Shown: piece by piece, positions 20,667 to 32,537 of the stretch
Layout: each line of letters opens with the position of its first letter
Position numbering within the stretch: the stretch's first letter is position 1
Assembly (NCBI RefSeq): GCF_023898315.1
Contig: NC_064622.1
Coordinates: 352,637,234 to 352,701,233 of the forward strand
Direction: 5' to 3'
DNA: 64,000 nt
Source of the DNA: Schistocerca nitens
Lineage: Eukaryota; Arthropoda; Insecta; Orthoptera; Acrididae
Notes under the pieces: model-generated
Told to the model about the DNA's origin: nothing
The model's input: the letters and a program-made list of their open reading frames with translations, nothing else
Database searches by the model: none
Made by a program: the position numbers and the translations under genes

Positions 20667-22267
20667 TTGAACTGCTTAGTCGACGAGTACCTACAACAGT
20701 GCTACAGTGCTAGCGGTTGTTATACAAAGCAGAGGAATGGCAGCCATAAACAAAGCAAAAACAGCATATATCGACAGCAACAGTTGATATTTCATCAGGA
20801 AAGAACCCAGGAATATCGTAGTGAGAGAGAGAGAGAGAGAGAGAGGGCAGTAGCAGATGAAATATTGGCGTCTCTGCAAAATAAGTAAGAGGAATGTGTG
20901 ATGTATACGCTCGACTGTGCGGACAATGTACATGAGTACAATGATGACGATATGTGCTTAACAAGTGAAAGTGGTATTGAAACAGGTGTCGAAACATGTA
21001 GTTCATCATCGTTCTCGTACAGGGAGCCGCAAATCCCATCTCCAGAGAAATATAGTAAATGACAATCATTGTCCAAGGAACGGGTACTAAGAATAATTAT
21101 GTGCATCACTAGGAGCGTAGTAAAAAGAAAACAATTATGAGTATGTGTGAAGCAATATGACCGTGCAATGCATAGGAAAAATAACTGTTATACAAGGAAA
21201 GGACTAGAATCACTTGTTACAAAAAATGGTGTTTGCACGTTTCAAGAATGCTCGATACTATTTACGTGATGTTCATAATAGTGACATACTACGTTATGCT
21301 CATCAAACTGCGTGCGACTTAGATCACAGTGATTTATAGGGAAGCAGTAGGTGGTTGCACAACTTCAAACAGTGCTGTGGAATTGAGAGACGTAATATGG
21401 TGAAATTTCAAATAAAGCGCCAACTTGACGATGCACACAATACTGCGGAATCGGCCTAGAAATTCATCCCATCGTCCAGTAAGGAATTTGTTTTCAAATC
21501 CGATCAATCGGGATTTGAAGAGGAAATGCATATGAGAGGTACCCTGTAAATCAGAGGTACCAAGAGAGTTGTATCAACATCAACCAACATCAATGCTTAA
21601 CGCATCCGTATACAATTATGACGACTGTTAATCCGGATGCAAACTGGCAGGAAAGCTTGTTATTGTGTTGCGAGATGGTGGAGTTGCTCTGCCCCCTACG
21701 ATTGCTCGTCGTGTGCGTGATCTTGCAAGGGCAGAAGTGAATATTTAAGTCACAGCAAGCAGGAGTGATAAAATGGGAGTAAGACAACTACAACTATGGT
21801 ATGAGCACTGCGTTTGGTCAATAGCTGGTCAAAATAATATGCTTTTGCTTGATTCCTGGTCTGCGTGTAAAAGTCATACACCTATAGAGCAAGTTATCCC
21901 TCCTGAACAGTGCGTGATATTGCAGTTCATACCACCTGGAACTACTGGTCAAATTCAGCCTTTGCATGTTTGCTTTTTCCGTGCCTGTAAAACATATTAT
22001 CGCACGGTCTGCAGCTACACATTAAAGTATAGCCAATTTAAGGATAAGCTCCACGACAGATTGTTTAACATTCAGTTGCGTGTCATCGCATTCCATCAGT
22101 TCTCATCACCCTGTTACACCAATACGATTCTATATGCATTCTTTAAGAAAGAATACCTAGCTGAACGTCCTGCATGGTTTCTAACTACCAAGGAGGTCGC
22201 CTTCGATCGTGATGGTGCAAACCTTTGTGATCACCTTAGTGCGCCCTTTTTCATTAGGCTTTCATAG
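20667..22267 (+). pseudogene. Decayed pogo/Tigger-like DDE transposase
   Basis: The only long clean frame is 21773-22267. It contains LLLDSWSACKSHTPIEQ followed by ILQFIPPGTTGQIQPL, the second and third catalytic-region motifs of pogo-like (DDE superfamily) transposases. Upstream, broken frames give WLHNFKQCCGIERRN (21350-21390) and FVFKSDQSGFEEEMHMRG (about 21490-21540), which fit the region before and around the first catalytic D. Several stops and shifts separate them. A (GA)n run at 20823-20846 lies in the 5' part. The copy is dead. The exact superfamily branch is uncertain. Confidence 0.65.
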
Positions 22268-22590
22268 TGCAAGTTAATAGTTTGTTTTGAACATTTCTTG
22301 AATATCGACGATGTCCATTTTGTGAAGTGTAATACATACCTCCCACAGAAGGTTGATGTCTGCACCTCCCGGACACTAATTTTCTGTCTTCCTCCTGATG
22401 TACACGATGAGTCATTAGCAGCTAACATTTTTTCTGTCGTAACTGTTAAAATAGCACTTTCAAATGAGCCTTACTACGAACTGAACTTGCAACCTTGCAC
22501 TCAAGTCAGTAGCAGTGCAACGCAATTTAAGGCAATCGATTCTCTTCAGCAATTCATGGCGATCACGGCTTCAACATATGAAGAACTCAC

Positions 22591-22774
22591 CAGGTGTCCC
22601 AGGCGCAGGCGATGGTTGCGTTGGCGACCATATCAGCTGGCACACAATCCGGCATTGCGTCTTCGTCCGATTGCATGGTGTGCAGAATTCCCAGTGCACC
22701 CCCGACCACAATCGCGCTGGGTCCATACATGTTCCCCAACCAGAATGCCACTGGCTCCTTGTTCGTAGCCATCA
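22591..22774 (-). CDS. Fatty acyl-CoA reductase, exon D (most 3' exon seen)
   Basis: Fatty acyl-CoA reductases reduce acyl-CoA to fatty alcohol with NADPH, for waxes, cuticular lipids or pheromones. The exon translates to a segment with EPVAFWLGNMYGPS, VVGGALGILHTM and CVPADMVANATIACAW. This corresponds to the conserved FAR block usually written as EP..GW.DN..GP, ..G.L... and D.VPVD.V.N. The acceptor is tgtccctacag before 22774 and the donor gtgagt follows 22591. Its first two bases (TG) complete the codon begun by the last G of exon C, giving RPSI-V, exactly the FAR consensus. Usual residues such as the W/D of GW-DN are changed (FWLGN), so it is a divergent paralogue. The exon lies 27 kb from exon C and was recognised only by motif and phase. 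Confidence 0.88.
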
Positions 22775-22891
22775 CTGTAGGGACACACCAGTTTTAGCCA
22801 GCCTCGCAAATGTGTACCACCAAGTGGGGAGAGCTCTATCGCTGCTTGAAGTAGTGTGGTCGCCGAATGACGGGTTGAATGAGGATGGTTT

Positions 22892-22905
22892 GGGGGGGGG
22901 GGGGG
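22892..22905. repeat. Poly(G) run, 14 bp
   Basis: Homopolymer in the FAR intron just upstream of exon D on the minus strand. Confidence 0.9.
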
Positions 22906-23119
22906 ATGGAATGTAACTCGGATTCATTACTCACACTGATTTTCAGGTTACCAGGATTCTTTTGCTAGGAGCACAAATGTATTGCCTGCCTATAATATTT
23001 CTAATTCAACTCCATTATTCACTTCTTTAAATTCTGTGGGATTGTATTGTATATAATTTCGGGGTGTCATTTGCATGACATATCCATCAGTCATTTGCCT
23101 TCAGCGTCTACTGCAATAT

Positions 23120-23960
23120 TTTCTTTATTTTTATTTATTCGTGTTCTGTAGACCCGGTATACAAAAGAATTGCATGGATATGGAACGAGTCACAATATAA
23201 ATTAACACAGTAGCCTACTTGTCTCTGCTAACAAATATAAATTGCAATTGGTGTATAAGAAACAAAGTATATTAATAGTTACAGTCTTAAGCATTTTCTG
23301 TGGTAAAACAGAGGTATAAAACGATAAAATAATAATTTACAATTTTCCATATTACAAACTATACATTAGCAGGAATTTGATAGTGTCATTTGCCTGAACA
23401 CGAATTCCCATACTGGTGTAAGATGTATTAAGTTACAAAGTGGCAATAGCAAATATTACAAGTAAAGTATTACATCTAAGTTGCAATGTAACATTAAAGA
23501 ATTGATTAAGAGAGTAAAACGCTTTATCCGGGAAGATATTCCTTCAATTTACTTTTAAATTTTGGCATTTCACTGGTAAGATTTTTTATGTCATACGGGA
23601 GTGCATTAAACACCTTTATGCTTGAGTAGTATACTCACCTTTTGTATCAGCTTTTTCTGTCAACATGAAAGTCATGTTTTGTCCTTGTGTCATAGTCATG
23701 ATAAGAAGTATTGGTTTTTTGCATGTGTAGGTTCTTAGCTGAAAAGCACATAGGGGATAAGATATATTGTGAGGTCATTGTTAATATTTTGTGTGTTTTA
23801 AAAAGATTTCTGCATGAATGATTCCTGTTAGCTCCACTTATAATTCGAATTGCTCTTTTATGAGTTAAAAATACTTTATTTGCCATTGGTTGGTTACGCC
23901 AGAATATTAAGCCATAAGATAACAATGAATGTAAATAGCCAAAATAAGCAGCGTTAACAG
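23120..23960 (-). pseudogene. 3' fragment of a LINE (reverse transcriptase C-terminal part)
   Basis: The minus-strand frame 23647-23925 contains SYGLIFWRN, KRAIRIISGANRNHSCRNLF and HDYDTRTKHDFH. These are the usual sequences after the RT domain in jockey/CR1-type ORF2 proteins. The remaining 500 bp toward 23120 is AT-rich 3' untranslated sequence. The element is strongly 5'-truncated and inactive. Confidence 0.75.
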
Positions 23961-24237
23961 CATCACTATTAGCATAAGATGCTGAACTGTCTATATCTTT
24001 TTCTCTTTCTATGCTCTTCGCTGTCTCTTTTGCTTTTGGTTATACATGTACTTGGTCTTCAAGATGAACGGCTACTGCCTGATATCAACTATATACAGAG
24101 GCAGACATATCGCGGAAATGGAAAATGCTTTTGATGTGCAGTTTTCACAGAATGAATTGGCAGTCAGGGGCTCGTATTGTTACCCAGTATACAGATTGTA
24201 ATAATACTTACAAAGTGTATTTTTGTGTAAACATACA

Positions 24238-24656
24238 CTTTGAAACGTCCCCTTGGAAAAATTTATGAGTTACTGTGCTGATAAACCTCTTACATTATTT
24301 GATTTTCAAACAGCTGAGCAGAACTGAACGTACTCAGCCATTTCGCTCTTCACCTATTCTGATCAACACTAAACTGACACACAATATTTTTAGCGCAACG
24401 CAATCTAACTTTCAATAATCCCTACAAAAGAATGGCCCTGACTAACAATATCCTATACCTTTCATGAATCACTTACCTCACAAAAATCTTCGTTACTCGA
24501 ACTACTGCAATACAGCGAGCGCCACTACTGCCAGCTAAATAAAAGATTCTAACTACTGAAGGGACTAACTAACTAACTACTGACAGGCATAGTTAGCAAA
24601 TGAAAGGTTTTGGTAAAGAACAAACACTATATTTACCTTAATAGTGTTCAAAAGTC

Positions 24657-24658
<2 letters not shown>
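24238..24658. mobile_element. Left part of an interspersed repeat split by later insertions (candidate)
   Basis: The block beginning tgaaacgtccccttgg and running to aaaagtcatta has no coding content and looks like one half of a non-autonomous repeat. The block at 29428-29709 looks like its other half. The intervening 4.77 kb is an (AT)n tract, an RTE LINE and a DD41D mariner. This pairing rests on my recollection of the repeat type and needs a second copy to confirm. Confidence 0.4.

Positions 24659-24701
<43 letters not shown>
24659..24701. repeat. (TA)n microsatellite, 43 bp
   Basis: Pure alternating TA at the 5' edge of the RTE LINE. Confidence 0.95.
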
Positions 24702-24704
<3 letters not shown>

Positions 24705-27700
24705 GTGTGGGGTTGTTGGTACCCCCATCGGGCGCCTCCCCGGGTGGCGGATAGGGGAAAGCTTCCTAGATATAGGTGGTACTGGGGAAATGAAATACCC
24801 AGGGCGGACCAAAAACCAATAAACCCAGTGGTGTCTGTTCAGCAACTGGCGGCCAGTGGTCAGCGTCTGTTCCTCTAGTTGAGGCGGCTGCACAAAATCT
24901 TCTCGAACTCAAAAATCGAGTCGTATACCTGTGGTCTCAACAGAGATCACCACAAAAACTAAAATTCAACTTGAACGCATGATGGAAAAGACGACCACAG
25001 AGTCACTACCCCAGGCACCAGTCGATAGACTGGATTCACCTGATCATCGGATTCTGGGGGATCAGGGACACCATGCGGAGAAGAATCGAGGCTTCTCAAA
25101 AACTCGTCACACTCTCAAAACGAAACGTAAAAATTTTATTGGTACAATTAATGTGAACACCCTCACTAAAACAGGCAAATTAAAGCAACTCACCAACGCA
25201 ATGGGAAAATTTAACCTGAAAATCACTGCACTGCAAGAGACAAGATTCACAGATGAAGGACACTTTAACACAAAGAATTACAGGATCTACAAGGGCAAAC
25301 CTGCCATAAAAGTAAGAGACAAACTACCACTTTTCGGAACAGGATTCGCCGTACACACTTCCGTACTCGACTCAGTTATTGACTTCACGTCTCCCAATGA
25401 AAGAGTCTCCCTGTTATCAGTAAAATCAGCTAATAAAGCATACACTCTGATCAATGTGCACGCCCCCACAAATGACCACAATAAAATCTACCCTGAAACA
25501 GTGGACAATTTCTGGGAAACACTAGAAGAAACAACAAATAAAGTACCTAAGCACCATGTGAAAATCTTAGTAGGCGATTTTAATGCACAATTAGGGAAGG
25601 AAAAAAAATTCAGAGATACCACTGGACCCCACACCAAACACAAACGTACCAACAAGAATGGTGAAAGACTAATCGACTTCTGCAGAAACTTTGGACTTAA
25701 AATAATGAGTACCCAGTTTCAAAAACCTGCACATAAATTAACCACATGGAGATCACCCAGTCTTAGACAGGGTGAATACCAAATAGACCATGTCGCAATT
25801 TCCAAAGAAAACATAAAAGAAATTCAAAACATCAGAACCCGCAAAGGTGTCTTTGAATCAGATCATCATCTTCTCCAAATAAAAACAAAATTCCAACCCA
25901 ACAGAATGCTAAAAAGGCCACCCAAAAGTACCAAACCAGATCCGGAATATCTGCAACTGAACAAAGAAAAAATCATCATGCAAATTAATCAGGAAAAATC
26001 AACAGATTGGAAGAAACTAACAGAGAAAATTCAGGAAGCCCTCAAATTAGGACAACCCCCTCGCAACAGGAAACATCGCTGGTGGAATGCAACCTGTGAT
26101 GAGGCAGTTGACAACCGAATAACTGCATGGAAAAAATTTAGCAGTCACAAAACTGAAGAAAACTGGGAGAACTTTCTTAAAACCCAAAAACAGACCTCAA
26201 AAATAATTAGAAAAGAAAAACGGGGATATGACAACAACAGACTCTCTGAAATCCAGCAGGATTTCATCAAAAATAATACAAGAAATTTTTATAAGACTTT
26301 CAGAGAAAACTTACAGGGATACCAAGCGCCTAGCTTGTGCTTCAAGAAACCCGATGACTCTTTGGAAACCAACACGAAAAATAACTGCAAAATCTTAGCC
26401 CAATATTTCAGTTCCCTCCTCAACTGCGAACCACCCCAAGAAAAACTTCTCTTCTCTTCTCCAGTATTCACACACCCAGACTCACATGCCCCGGATCTTG
26501 AAGAAATTATGGAGATAGTCAAGCAGTTGAAAAATAACAAAGCACCAGGAGAAGATGGGATCATTGCTGAGTTCTGGAAACTAAACGATCCTATACTTAT
26601 GCAGAAATTACACCGTATAATATCAGACATATGGATAACGGAGCAGATACCAGAGGACTGGAAATGCGCTCTAATTCACCCGCTACACAAAAAGGGCGAC
26701 AAGACAGACATGAACAATTACAGAGGAATTTCCCTGCTCCCAGTCGCTTACAAAATCCTTTCCAAAGCGCTTTTAAACAGGATAGAATCCCAAGCAGATA
26801 CACTAATTGGTGAATACCAGGCCGGATTCAGAAAAGGACGGTCATGTGCGGAACAGATCTGGTGCTTAAAGACAATATTACAAATGAGGAAATGCAGAAA
26901 CACAGTATTTACATTCATCGACTTCAGGAAAGCATATGATTCAGTGGAGCGTGGAACCCTGTTTAAAATCATGGAAGGATTTGGGATCGACCGAAATACA
27001 CGAAAAATCACAGAACAGACACTTACAGGAACAACGGCCAAAGTGAAATTCATGGGCGAAGTATCAGAACCCTTCGAAATCAAATCTGGAGTCCGACATG
27101 GGGACGGACTATCCCCAATCCTTTTCAATATTGTTCTAGAAAATATAATCAGGGAATGGGAACCTCACGTAAAGGGTATCCAAATTGATATCAAGAAAGA
27201 GAACCGAATTAAAGTCAAGTGCCTTGCTTTCGCTGACGATATTGCAATTATCACCAATAACAGAACAGAAGCGATAACATCCGTGAAGTTTCACAAAAAA
27301 CCGGACTACAGATATCTTATGAAAAAACCCAATATATGGAAAGGCAGCCAGAAAATAAATCCCCTTTAATAACAAAATATGGTAAAATTGCACAAGTCTG
27401 CCATTTTAAATACCTCAGGATTAAACCGAATTGCCAATGAACAAAGAATGACCAAGCTCCAGAAAGCCTACAAGCTAACATGGACGCATTACAACAAGAA
27501 GTGCATTTCGACAGACGCAAAATTAAGGCACTATACAACAGTGATTCTTCCAGAAGCAATCTATGCAGCTGAAACAATGGTGATTGATGGTCATTCTAAA
27601 ATTAAGGAAATAGAAAAGCAGGAAAGAAAAATTCTCAGGAAGATTTACGGTCCAATCAACAAAAATGGCATTTGGATGAAGAGACCACAAAACGAGCTCT

Positions 27701-28050
27701 ATAGAAAGATCAGCATAGTTACAGATGAAATCAGAAAACGCCGAGCCAAATTTTATACACACATCTACAGGATGGAAGACTCCAGAACAGCAAAGAAATT
27801 ATTCAATATTATAACAAGGAGTAAATGTGGCACGGAATGGCTGAAAGAAGTCCAGAGGGATCTACAGCAGATCAACATAAAAAATCTCGAAGATCGCACC
27901 GAGTGCGGGCATAAAATCACAAGTGTGAAGTTTGGGGAAAGAACATCGCGTCAGCCTGGTAAAAAATGGACAGAGGAACGGAAGAAGGAGCATTCTGAGA
28001 GGATGAGGAGGTTTTGGGAAGCAAAGAAGAAAAACTTCAAACACTTTGTT
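24702..28050 (+). mobile_element. Nearly full-length RTE-type LINE
   Basis: A GC-rich 5' leader of about 270 bp starts at 24702 (cccgtgtggggttgttggta). One large ORF is interrupted by two frameshifts near its RT C-terminal part. The 3' end, close to 28050, runs into the truncated end of a DD41D mariner. A 330-bp copy of the leader and N-terminus lies inverted at 30350-30679. Confidence 0.85.
24979..27369 (+). pseudogene. RTE LINE ORF: AP endonuclease + reverse transcriptase
   Basis: This encodes the endonuclease that nicks target DNA and the reverse transcriptase that copies the element there. I start at the ATG at 24979; an upstream GTG at 24931 is in frame but unlikely. The endonuclease motifs are TINVNTLTKTGK, LQETRF, NVHAPTNDHN, LVGDFNAQLG (about residue 200) and the SDHHLLQIK block. 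RT motifs are NNKAPGEDGI, NNYRGISLLPVAYKILSK, YQAGFRKGRS, TFIDFRKAYDSVE, GVRHGDGLSPILFN and the catalytic FADD (about residue 750). The frame is lost near 27290-27305 and ends at a spurious stop at 27369. The correct reading continues in another frame (QISYEKTQYMERQ) and then in 27419-28050. It is very well preserved apart from these shifts. Confidence 0.88.
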
Positions 28051-28060
28051 ACAGGAAATG
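27379..28060 (+). pseudogene. RTE LINE ORF, C-terminal part in shifted frame
   Basis: This continues the RTE protein after a second shift near 27415: SGLNRIANEQRMTKLQKAY, then AAETMVIDG, KQERKILRKIYGP and GERTSRQPGKKWTEER. It is the connector and C-terminal domain that follow RT in the RTE clade. At about 28050 the open frame runs past the LINE end into the mariner sequence, so the last residues of the open frame are not LINE-derived. Confidence 0.8.
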
Positions 28061-29425
28061 TTCAAATGTCCTCCGTTAGCGAGGATACCTGCATCCACCC
28101 TCCGTCGCATGGAATCCCTGATGCGCTGATGCAGCCCTGGAGAATGGCGTATTGTATCACAGCCGTCCACAATACGAGCACGAAGAGTCTCTACATTTGG
28201 TACCGGGGTTGCGTAGACAAGAGCTTTCAAATACTCCCATAAATGAAAGTCAAGAGGGTTGAGGTCAGGAGAGCGTGCAGGCCATGGCATTGGTCCGCCT
28301 CTACCAATCCATCGATTACCAAATCTGTTGTTGAGAAGCGTACGAACACTTCGACTGAAATGTGCAGGGGCTCCATCGTGCATGAACCACATGTTGTGTC
28401 GGACTTGTAAAGGCACATGTTCTAGCAGCACAGGTAGAGTATCCCGTATGAAATCATGATAACGTGCTCCATTGAGCGTAGGTGGAAGAACATGGGGCCC
28501 AATCAAGACATCACAACAATGCCTGCCCAAACGGTCACAGAAAATCTGTGTTGATGGCGTGATTGCACAATTACGTGCGGATTCTCGTCAGCCCATACAT
28601 GTTGATTGTGAAAATTTACAATTTGATCACGTTGGAGTGAAGCCTCATCCGTAAAGAGAACATTTGCACTGAAATGAGGATTGACACATTGTTGGATGAA
28701 CCATTCGCAGAAGTGTACCCGTGGAGGCCAATCAGTTGCTGATGGTGCCTGCACACGCTGTACATGGTACGGAAACAACTGGTTCTCCCGTAGCACTCTC
28801 CATACAGTGACGTGGTCAACGTTACCTTGTACAGCAGCAACTTCTCTGACGCTGACATTAGGGTTATCGTCAACTGCACGAAGAATTGCCTCGTCCATTG
28901 CAGGTGTCCTCGTCGTTCTAGGTCTTCCCCAGTCGCGAGTCATAGGCTGGAATGTTCCGTGCTCCCTAAGACGCCGATCAATTGCTTCGAACGTCTTCTT
29001 GTCGGGACACCTTCGTTCTGGAAATCCGTCTCGATACAAACGTACCGCGCCACGGCTATTGCCCCGTGCTAATCCATACATCAAATGGGCATCTGCCAAC
29101 TCCGCATTTGTAAACATTGCACTGACTGCAAAACCACGTTCGTGATGAACACTAACCTATTGATGCTACGTACTGATGTGCTTGATGCTAGTACTGTAGA
29201 GCAATGAGTCGCATGTCAACACAAGCACCGAAGTCAACATTACCTTCCTTCAATTGGGCCAACTGGCGGTGAATCGAGGAAGTACAGTACATAGTGACGA
29301 AACTAAAATGAGCTCTAACATGGAAATTAAGCGTTTCCGGACATATGTCCACATAACTTCTTTTCTTTATTTGTGTGTGAGGAATGTTTCCTGAAAGTTT
29401 GGCCGTACCTTTTTGTAACACCCTG
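28051..29425 (-). mobile_element. DD41D (rosa-like) mariner transposon, one end truncated
   Basis: The right end is intact: ttttgtaacaccctg up to 29425, followed by TA. The left terminal repeat is missing because the RTE LINE abuts at about 28050. The body is otherwise well preserved and holds one transposase gene with a single-base frameshift. Confidence 0.85.
28070..29117 (-). pseudogene. DD41D mariner transposase with one frameshift
   Basis: DDE/D transposase of the Tc1/mariner superfamily. It starts at the ATG 29115-29117 (MFTNAELADAHLMYG). The N-terminal domain resembles the helix-turn-helix common to arthropod mariner-like proteins (RGAVRLYRDGFP). The catalytic motifs are VLFTDEASL, FMHDGAPAHFS and SPDLNPLDFHLWEYLK. 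I count 41 residues between the second and third acidic residues, which indicates the DD41D group. A one-base shift near 28510-28520 (between VWAGIV and the following LIGPHVLPPTLNG) splits the gene in two frames. The C-terminus (ILANGGHLNIS) lacks a stop of its own because the transposon end is lost. Confidence 0.85.
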
Positions 29426-29427
29426 TA

Positions 29428-29709
29428 TATATCAGTTCATGACATCCAGTCTTACAAATTTACTCTGTCTGATGGACGCACATCCAGATCATCCGTTCTC
29501 AAAACTCTGGCATCTCACTCCCCACATCCACCACTGCTGGCGGCTCACCTCCAACTGCGCAATGCTACGCGCTGTTAAAAGCCAACTGCCCAACACTACA
29601 ATAGAAAATTCCAACAATGCAAAGCAGCCACAGACTGCATTCAGCACAGTGATTTTCATATAGAGCGCTACATGGCGTTACCAACATAAAAACCTAAACA
29701 GCCTACTTA
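29428..29709. mobile_element. Right part of the repeat split by the RTE/mariner insertion (candidate)
   Basis: Non-coding block from atatcagttcatgacatc to aacctaaacagcctactta, rich in ccaccactgctggcgg-type sequence. Proposed partner of 24238-24658. Confidence 0.4.
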
Positions 29710-30349
29710 CAACTTTTTGAATGGAGCAGTGGCTATTGACATTAAAAAAACCTAAGTTAGGGTAAATTATAAGGTCAGTTTGTGTTTGTTGCATGATTCT
29801 TGTGTGAGTAGTTCACGATGTATGGTATTTCGAAAAGTATCCACACCGACACTTGTTTGTGCCATCCAACCTGTGTAGTTGCTACGTACGATGTTTTTAT
29901 GTTTACTTGCAGTTTGCATCTACACATAAATAGTCGTAGATACTCCGCAAGCCACCGCACAGTGCATGGCGAAGTACTCCTTGTACCACTAGTCTGTTCC
30001 TTTCCTGTTACACTCGAAAATAGAGCGAGGGAAGCACTGTCTATATGCCTCCTTATGAGCCTTTATTTCTCGAATCTTATCTTCGAGGTCCTTACGGGCA
30101 GTGTATGTTGCCGGCAGGAGAATCGTTCGGCTGTCATCTAGAAATGGCAGTTCTCTAAATTTTCCCTATAGTGTTTCTCGAAAAATAACGTTACTTCCCT
30201 CCAGGGATTCCCATCTGAGTTCCCGTAGCACCTCCGTAACACTTACTCGTTGTTCGAACCTATAGGTAACAAATCTAGCAGCCCGCCTCTGAACTGCTTC
30301 GATATCCTCTTTCAACCCGACCTGGTACGGATCCTAAACACTCGAGCAG

Positions 30350-30679
30350 TTGGTGAGTTGCTTTAATTTGCCTGTTTTAGTGAGGGTGTTCACATTAATT
30401 GTACCAATAAAAATTTTACGTTTCGTTTTGAGAGTGTGACGAGTTTTTGAGAAGCCCCGATTCTTCTCCGCATGGTGTCCCTGATCCCCCAGAATCCGAT
30501 GATCAGGTGAATCCAGTCTATCGACTGGTGCCTGGGGTAGTGACTCTGTGGTCGTCTTTTCCATCATGCGTTCAAGTTGAATTTTAGTTTTTGTGGTGAT
30601 CTCTGTTGAGACCACAGGTATACGACTCGATTTTTGAGTTCGAGAAGATTTTGTGCAGCCGCCTCAACTAGAGGAACAG
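30350..30679 (-). mobile_element. Inverted 330-bp fragment of the RTE LINE 5' region
   Basis: Almost identical to the reverse complement of 24867-25199, covering the leader and the first codons, including MMEKTTTESLPQAP. It has neither the RTE 5' end nor its 3' end, so it is not an ordinary 5'-truncated insertion. It interrupts the antisense LINE. Confidence 0.9.
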
Positions 30680-31320
30680 CCTCTGCTCAGCTCGACACCT
30701 TACGGTACACCACAAAATCATCAGCAAACAACTGCAGATTCCTGCCCACACTGGTCACCCAATCATTAATGTATACAGAAGACAACAGCGGGCCTACCAC
30801 ACTTCCTTGGTGCACTTCTGACGATTCCCGTGCCTCTTATGTTAACTGCTTTCCAGGGATCTTGAAATATGAAAACTCTATTGTACTTCACCCAGTGTAT
30901 CATGCGAAAAAAGGGTAAGCTGAGTTTCACACGAGCGATACTTCGTAAAACAATGCTAATTCGTGAACACAAGCTTCTCAGTCTGACAAAAATTTATTAT
31001 ATTCGAAATGAGAATATGTTCAAGGATTCTGGAGCAAACTGAAATTAGTTATATTGGTCTGTAATTTTGCTGGTCCAGTCTCTTATTCTTCTTATATATT
31101 GGAGTCACCTGCGCCTTTTTCCAGTCTGTTGGGTCTTTATGCTGGGCGAGAGATTCATGATAAATGCAAGCTCGGTAAGGGGCCAGTGACAATGTCTTTC
31201 ATACGGGAGTCTGTCCGATGGTCAAATGACAGTCTGCCTGTACGAATCTCCTATGTGAACGATTCAACTGCTACAGTAGACTCGTCAACAAGGGACTGAA
31301 TGGAAGCCGTAGAGAGTTTT

Positions 31321-31525
31321 AGGTTGGTTCGTTGATTTGGGGGTGGGAACCAAACAGCGAGGTCATCGGTCCTATCGGATTAGGAAAGGATGGGGAAGGA
31401 ATTCGGCCATTTGAAAGGAACCATCCCGGCATTTGCCTGAAGCGATTTAGGGAAATCCTGGAAAACTCAAACCAGGATGGCCGAACGTGGGTTTGAACCG
31501 TCGTCCTACCGAATATGAGTCCATT
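31321..31525 (-). mobile_element. tRNA-derived SINE of another family
   Basis: Begins ggttggttcgttgatttggg on the plus strand, has the body ggaaccatcccggcatttgc, and a reverse B box tgggtttgaaccgtcgtcc near 31485. No clear TSD found. Confidence 0.75.
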
Positions 31526-32537
31526 AGACTCTCTTAGCGGCTTTACATAGGACCAGAATTTTGTTGGGTTCTCTGGCAGATATTTTGCCAAGATGTGACG
31601 TGATAGTTGTTGTATGCTTCACGCATAGACCTTTTCACAGACGCATGAATAACTACTAACCTTCAAATGTCATTTGTGCGTTCTCTTTTGAACCGAGAGT
31701 GCAACAGCCTCTGCTTCCTCAGCATCTTCCAGATTTGGTTATGAAACCATGGACGATCTTTTCCTTCTTTCATCCACTTACTAGGTATATAACTCTCTGG
31801 ACCACGATTTAAAATCTGCTTAAACTTTTCCCATAATTCCTCTGCGTCCATATTAGTGAAACTAAGTGATGTAAATTCACTGTCTAAGTGAGATGCTAAC
31901 AACTCCTTATCTGCTCTATCTAGCAGAAACACTCTCGTAGCCTTCTTGACTGATTTATTAACTTTAGTTACCATAATTGCTATAGTGACATGATGATCGC
32001 TAAGACTCGTTCGTGTACTGACACTGCTGGCTGCCGAGCTAGCTACTCAAGAAAGTTTTCAGGAAAAGTGTTCAAAAGTATTTCGAAATGAATGCATAGA
32101 AATACCAGTCTCTACTCGGTTGATCTGTGTATTTCAGCGATACTGACCGCAGACTTTCTTTGAATGACTCTAGAATTGTCACAGAAGAGTTGGGCAGCCG
32201 ATACAAACGTCCATCAATTAACTTGGTTTCACCTATACCAGTTATACGAGACCAGATAACTTCACTGTCACACTGGACTTCGACCTCAGTGTAGGCAATA
32301 TTTTTGTCAACTGCAATGAACGCTCCCCCTCATGTGGTCTCTAACCTGTGTTTCTGACATACGTTCCTCGGCTCGCTAAATATCTCAGAGCTTTCTATTC
32401 TGTGTTTCAGCTCGGTCCCAAGAACAATCTGAGCACGAGAACTTTCCGGAGGGCAGTAAATTCGGTACTTTATTACGAAACTTTCGACAGTTATTGATAA
32501 AATTTTGACAGTCAAAGTGACTTTACTCTGAACACGG

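Larger units (their letters stand above)
29918..32520 (-). pseudogene. Jockey/CR1-type LINE, antisense, broken by two insertions
   Basis: Minus-strand translation gives an ORF2 linker region (31663-31974, with MDAEELWEKFKQIL, PSKWMKEGKDRPWFHNQ) and, near 30340-29940, a C-terminal part with QRRAARFVTYR. The 3' end near 29918 carries the tatttatgtgtagatg type of terminus seen in related LINEs here. Many frame breaks occur. An inverted RTE leader fragment (30350-30679) and a SINE (31321-31525) are inserted in it. Confidence 0.65.

Noticed and set aside
22298..22768. 156-codon plus-strand frame antisense to FAR exon D
   Set aside because: Its C-terminal half is only the reverse of the exon, and no family motif is seen in the rest.
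25287..27128. Minus-strand frames over the RTE LINE
   Set aside because: Antisense shadows of the well-supported endonuclease/RT frame.
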